Below are positions 63,929 through 64,000 of a DNA stretch of 64,000 nucleotides, piece after piece. A model generated the notes under the pieces. The model saw nothing but the letters and a program-made list of their open reading frames with translations, did not search any database and was not told where the DNA came from. Location: positions 91,665-155,664 of the forward strand of contig NZ_CAJXYK010000008.1 of the NCBI RefSeq assembly GCF_913063425.1, read 5' to 3'. The stretch comes from an uncultured Thiohalocapsa sp. Its GTDB lineage: Bacteria > Pseudomonadota > Gammaproteobacteria > Chromatiales > Chromatiaceae. The position numbers were made by a program, and so were the translations under genes. How positions within the stretch are numbered: the first letter of the stretch is position 1; every line of letters starts with the position of its first letter.

Positions 63929-64000
63929 GCGTCCGGCCAACTACAGGATTGCCCCCTGCGGCTTGATGTCGTCCAATTTCAAATTGTGCGGCAGCAGTGC
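63925..64000 (-). mobile_element. Edge of an IS66-like insertion (runs off window)
   Basis: From 63925 the sequence GTAAGCGTCCGG matches the usual start of IS66-family terminal repeats (GTAAGCG-). On the minus strand 63941-64000 is open, reading ALLPHNLKLDDIKPQGAIL before a TAG stop, the likely C-terminus of a gene of the element. The insertion truncates the NACHT gene. Only 76 bases are in view, so family assignment rests on the terminus alone. Confidence 0.45.

Overview
The window is high-GC, gene-dense chromosomal DNA that looks gammaproteobacterial. The gene set (acnA, purB, the ribosomal-oxygenase gene, cysM, rlmD, lptF/lptG, pepA-holC, dapB, cca, an RND pump, a PEP-CTERM protein) would suit a free-living Chromatiales/Ectothiorhodospiraceae-like organism. 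That placement is inferred from gene content and composition, not from a marker phylogeny.

Layout. (1) 1-7.7 kb is an accessory, decaying island. It holds a DUF5615/DUF433 toxin-antitoxin pair, a large DNA phosphorothioation-associated methyltransferase, an HTH protein with a DUF2442 protein, a ParDE pair, a doubly damaged DEAH helicase/restriction gene, and an 88-bp repeat present at both 3.37 and 7.05 kb. (2) At 7.7-9.2 kb is an EHD-type bacterial dynamin. (3) 9.3-56.2 kb is essentially core: TCA cycle and purine synthesis (acnA, purB), a bifunctional HisH-HisF fusion, LPS export (lptF, and lptG 15 kb away), RNA and translation functions (cca, rlmD, ribosomal oxygenase), amino-acid synthesis (cysM, dapB), pepA-holC, signalling (PAS histidine kinase, Hpt protein, MerR and TetR regulators), and secreted or envelope proteins (OmpA-like, subtilisin, phospholipase A2-like, PEP-CTERM vWA protein, vanadium haloperoxidase). 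It ends in a TetR-controlled RND efflux operon with palindromic operators over its promoter. One defective DUF4143-type ATPase lies inside this block at 13.9 kb. (4) 56.2-64 kb is a second accessory island packed with toxin-antitoxin modules, their duplicated fragments, a deleted CARF/sigma-54 activator, and a two-gene TIR + TIR-like-NACHT locus.

The most notable region is the right end. A small TIR gene has been split by a complete IS1380-family element. Its 4-bp target duplication can be read directly, and removing the element restores one uninterrupted 127-residue TIR protein. Immediately downstream, a NACHT NTPase with an unusual TIR-like N-terminus stops exactly where an IS66-like terminus begins, so its C-terminal sensor region is missing. 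Together these look like a two-gene nucleotide-signalling or STAND immune locus inactivated twice by transposons.

Other points of interest are a methyltransferase with a duplicated flanking domain and a peptidase-like tail, a eukaryote-like HisHF fusion, a 30-codon leader coupled to a histidine kinase, a 51-residue protein tightly overlapped between TetR and XpaC-like genes, a sigma-54-type promoter in front of the PEP-CTERM gene, and three places where a gene boundary carries an exact or near-exact triplication of a 12- or 17-bp unit. No tRNA, rRNA or CRISPR array was seen.
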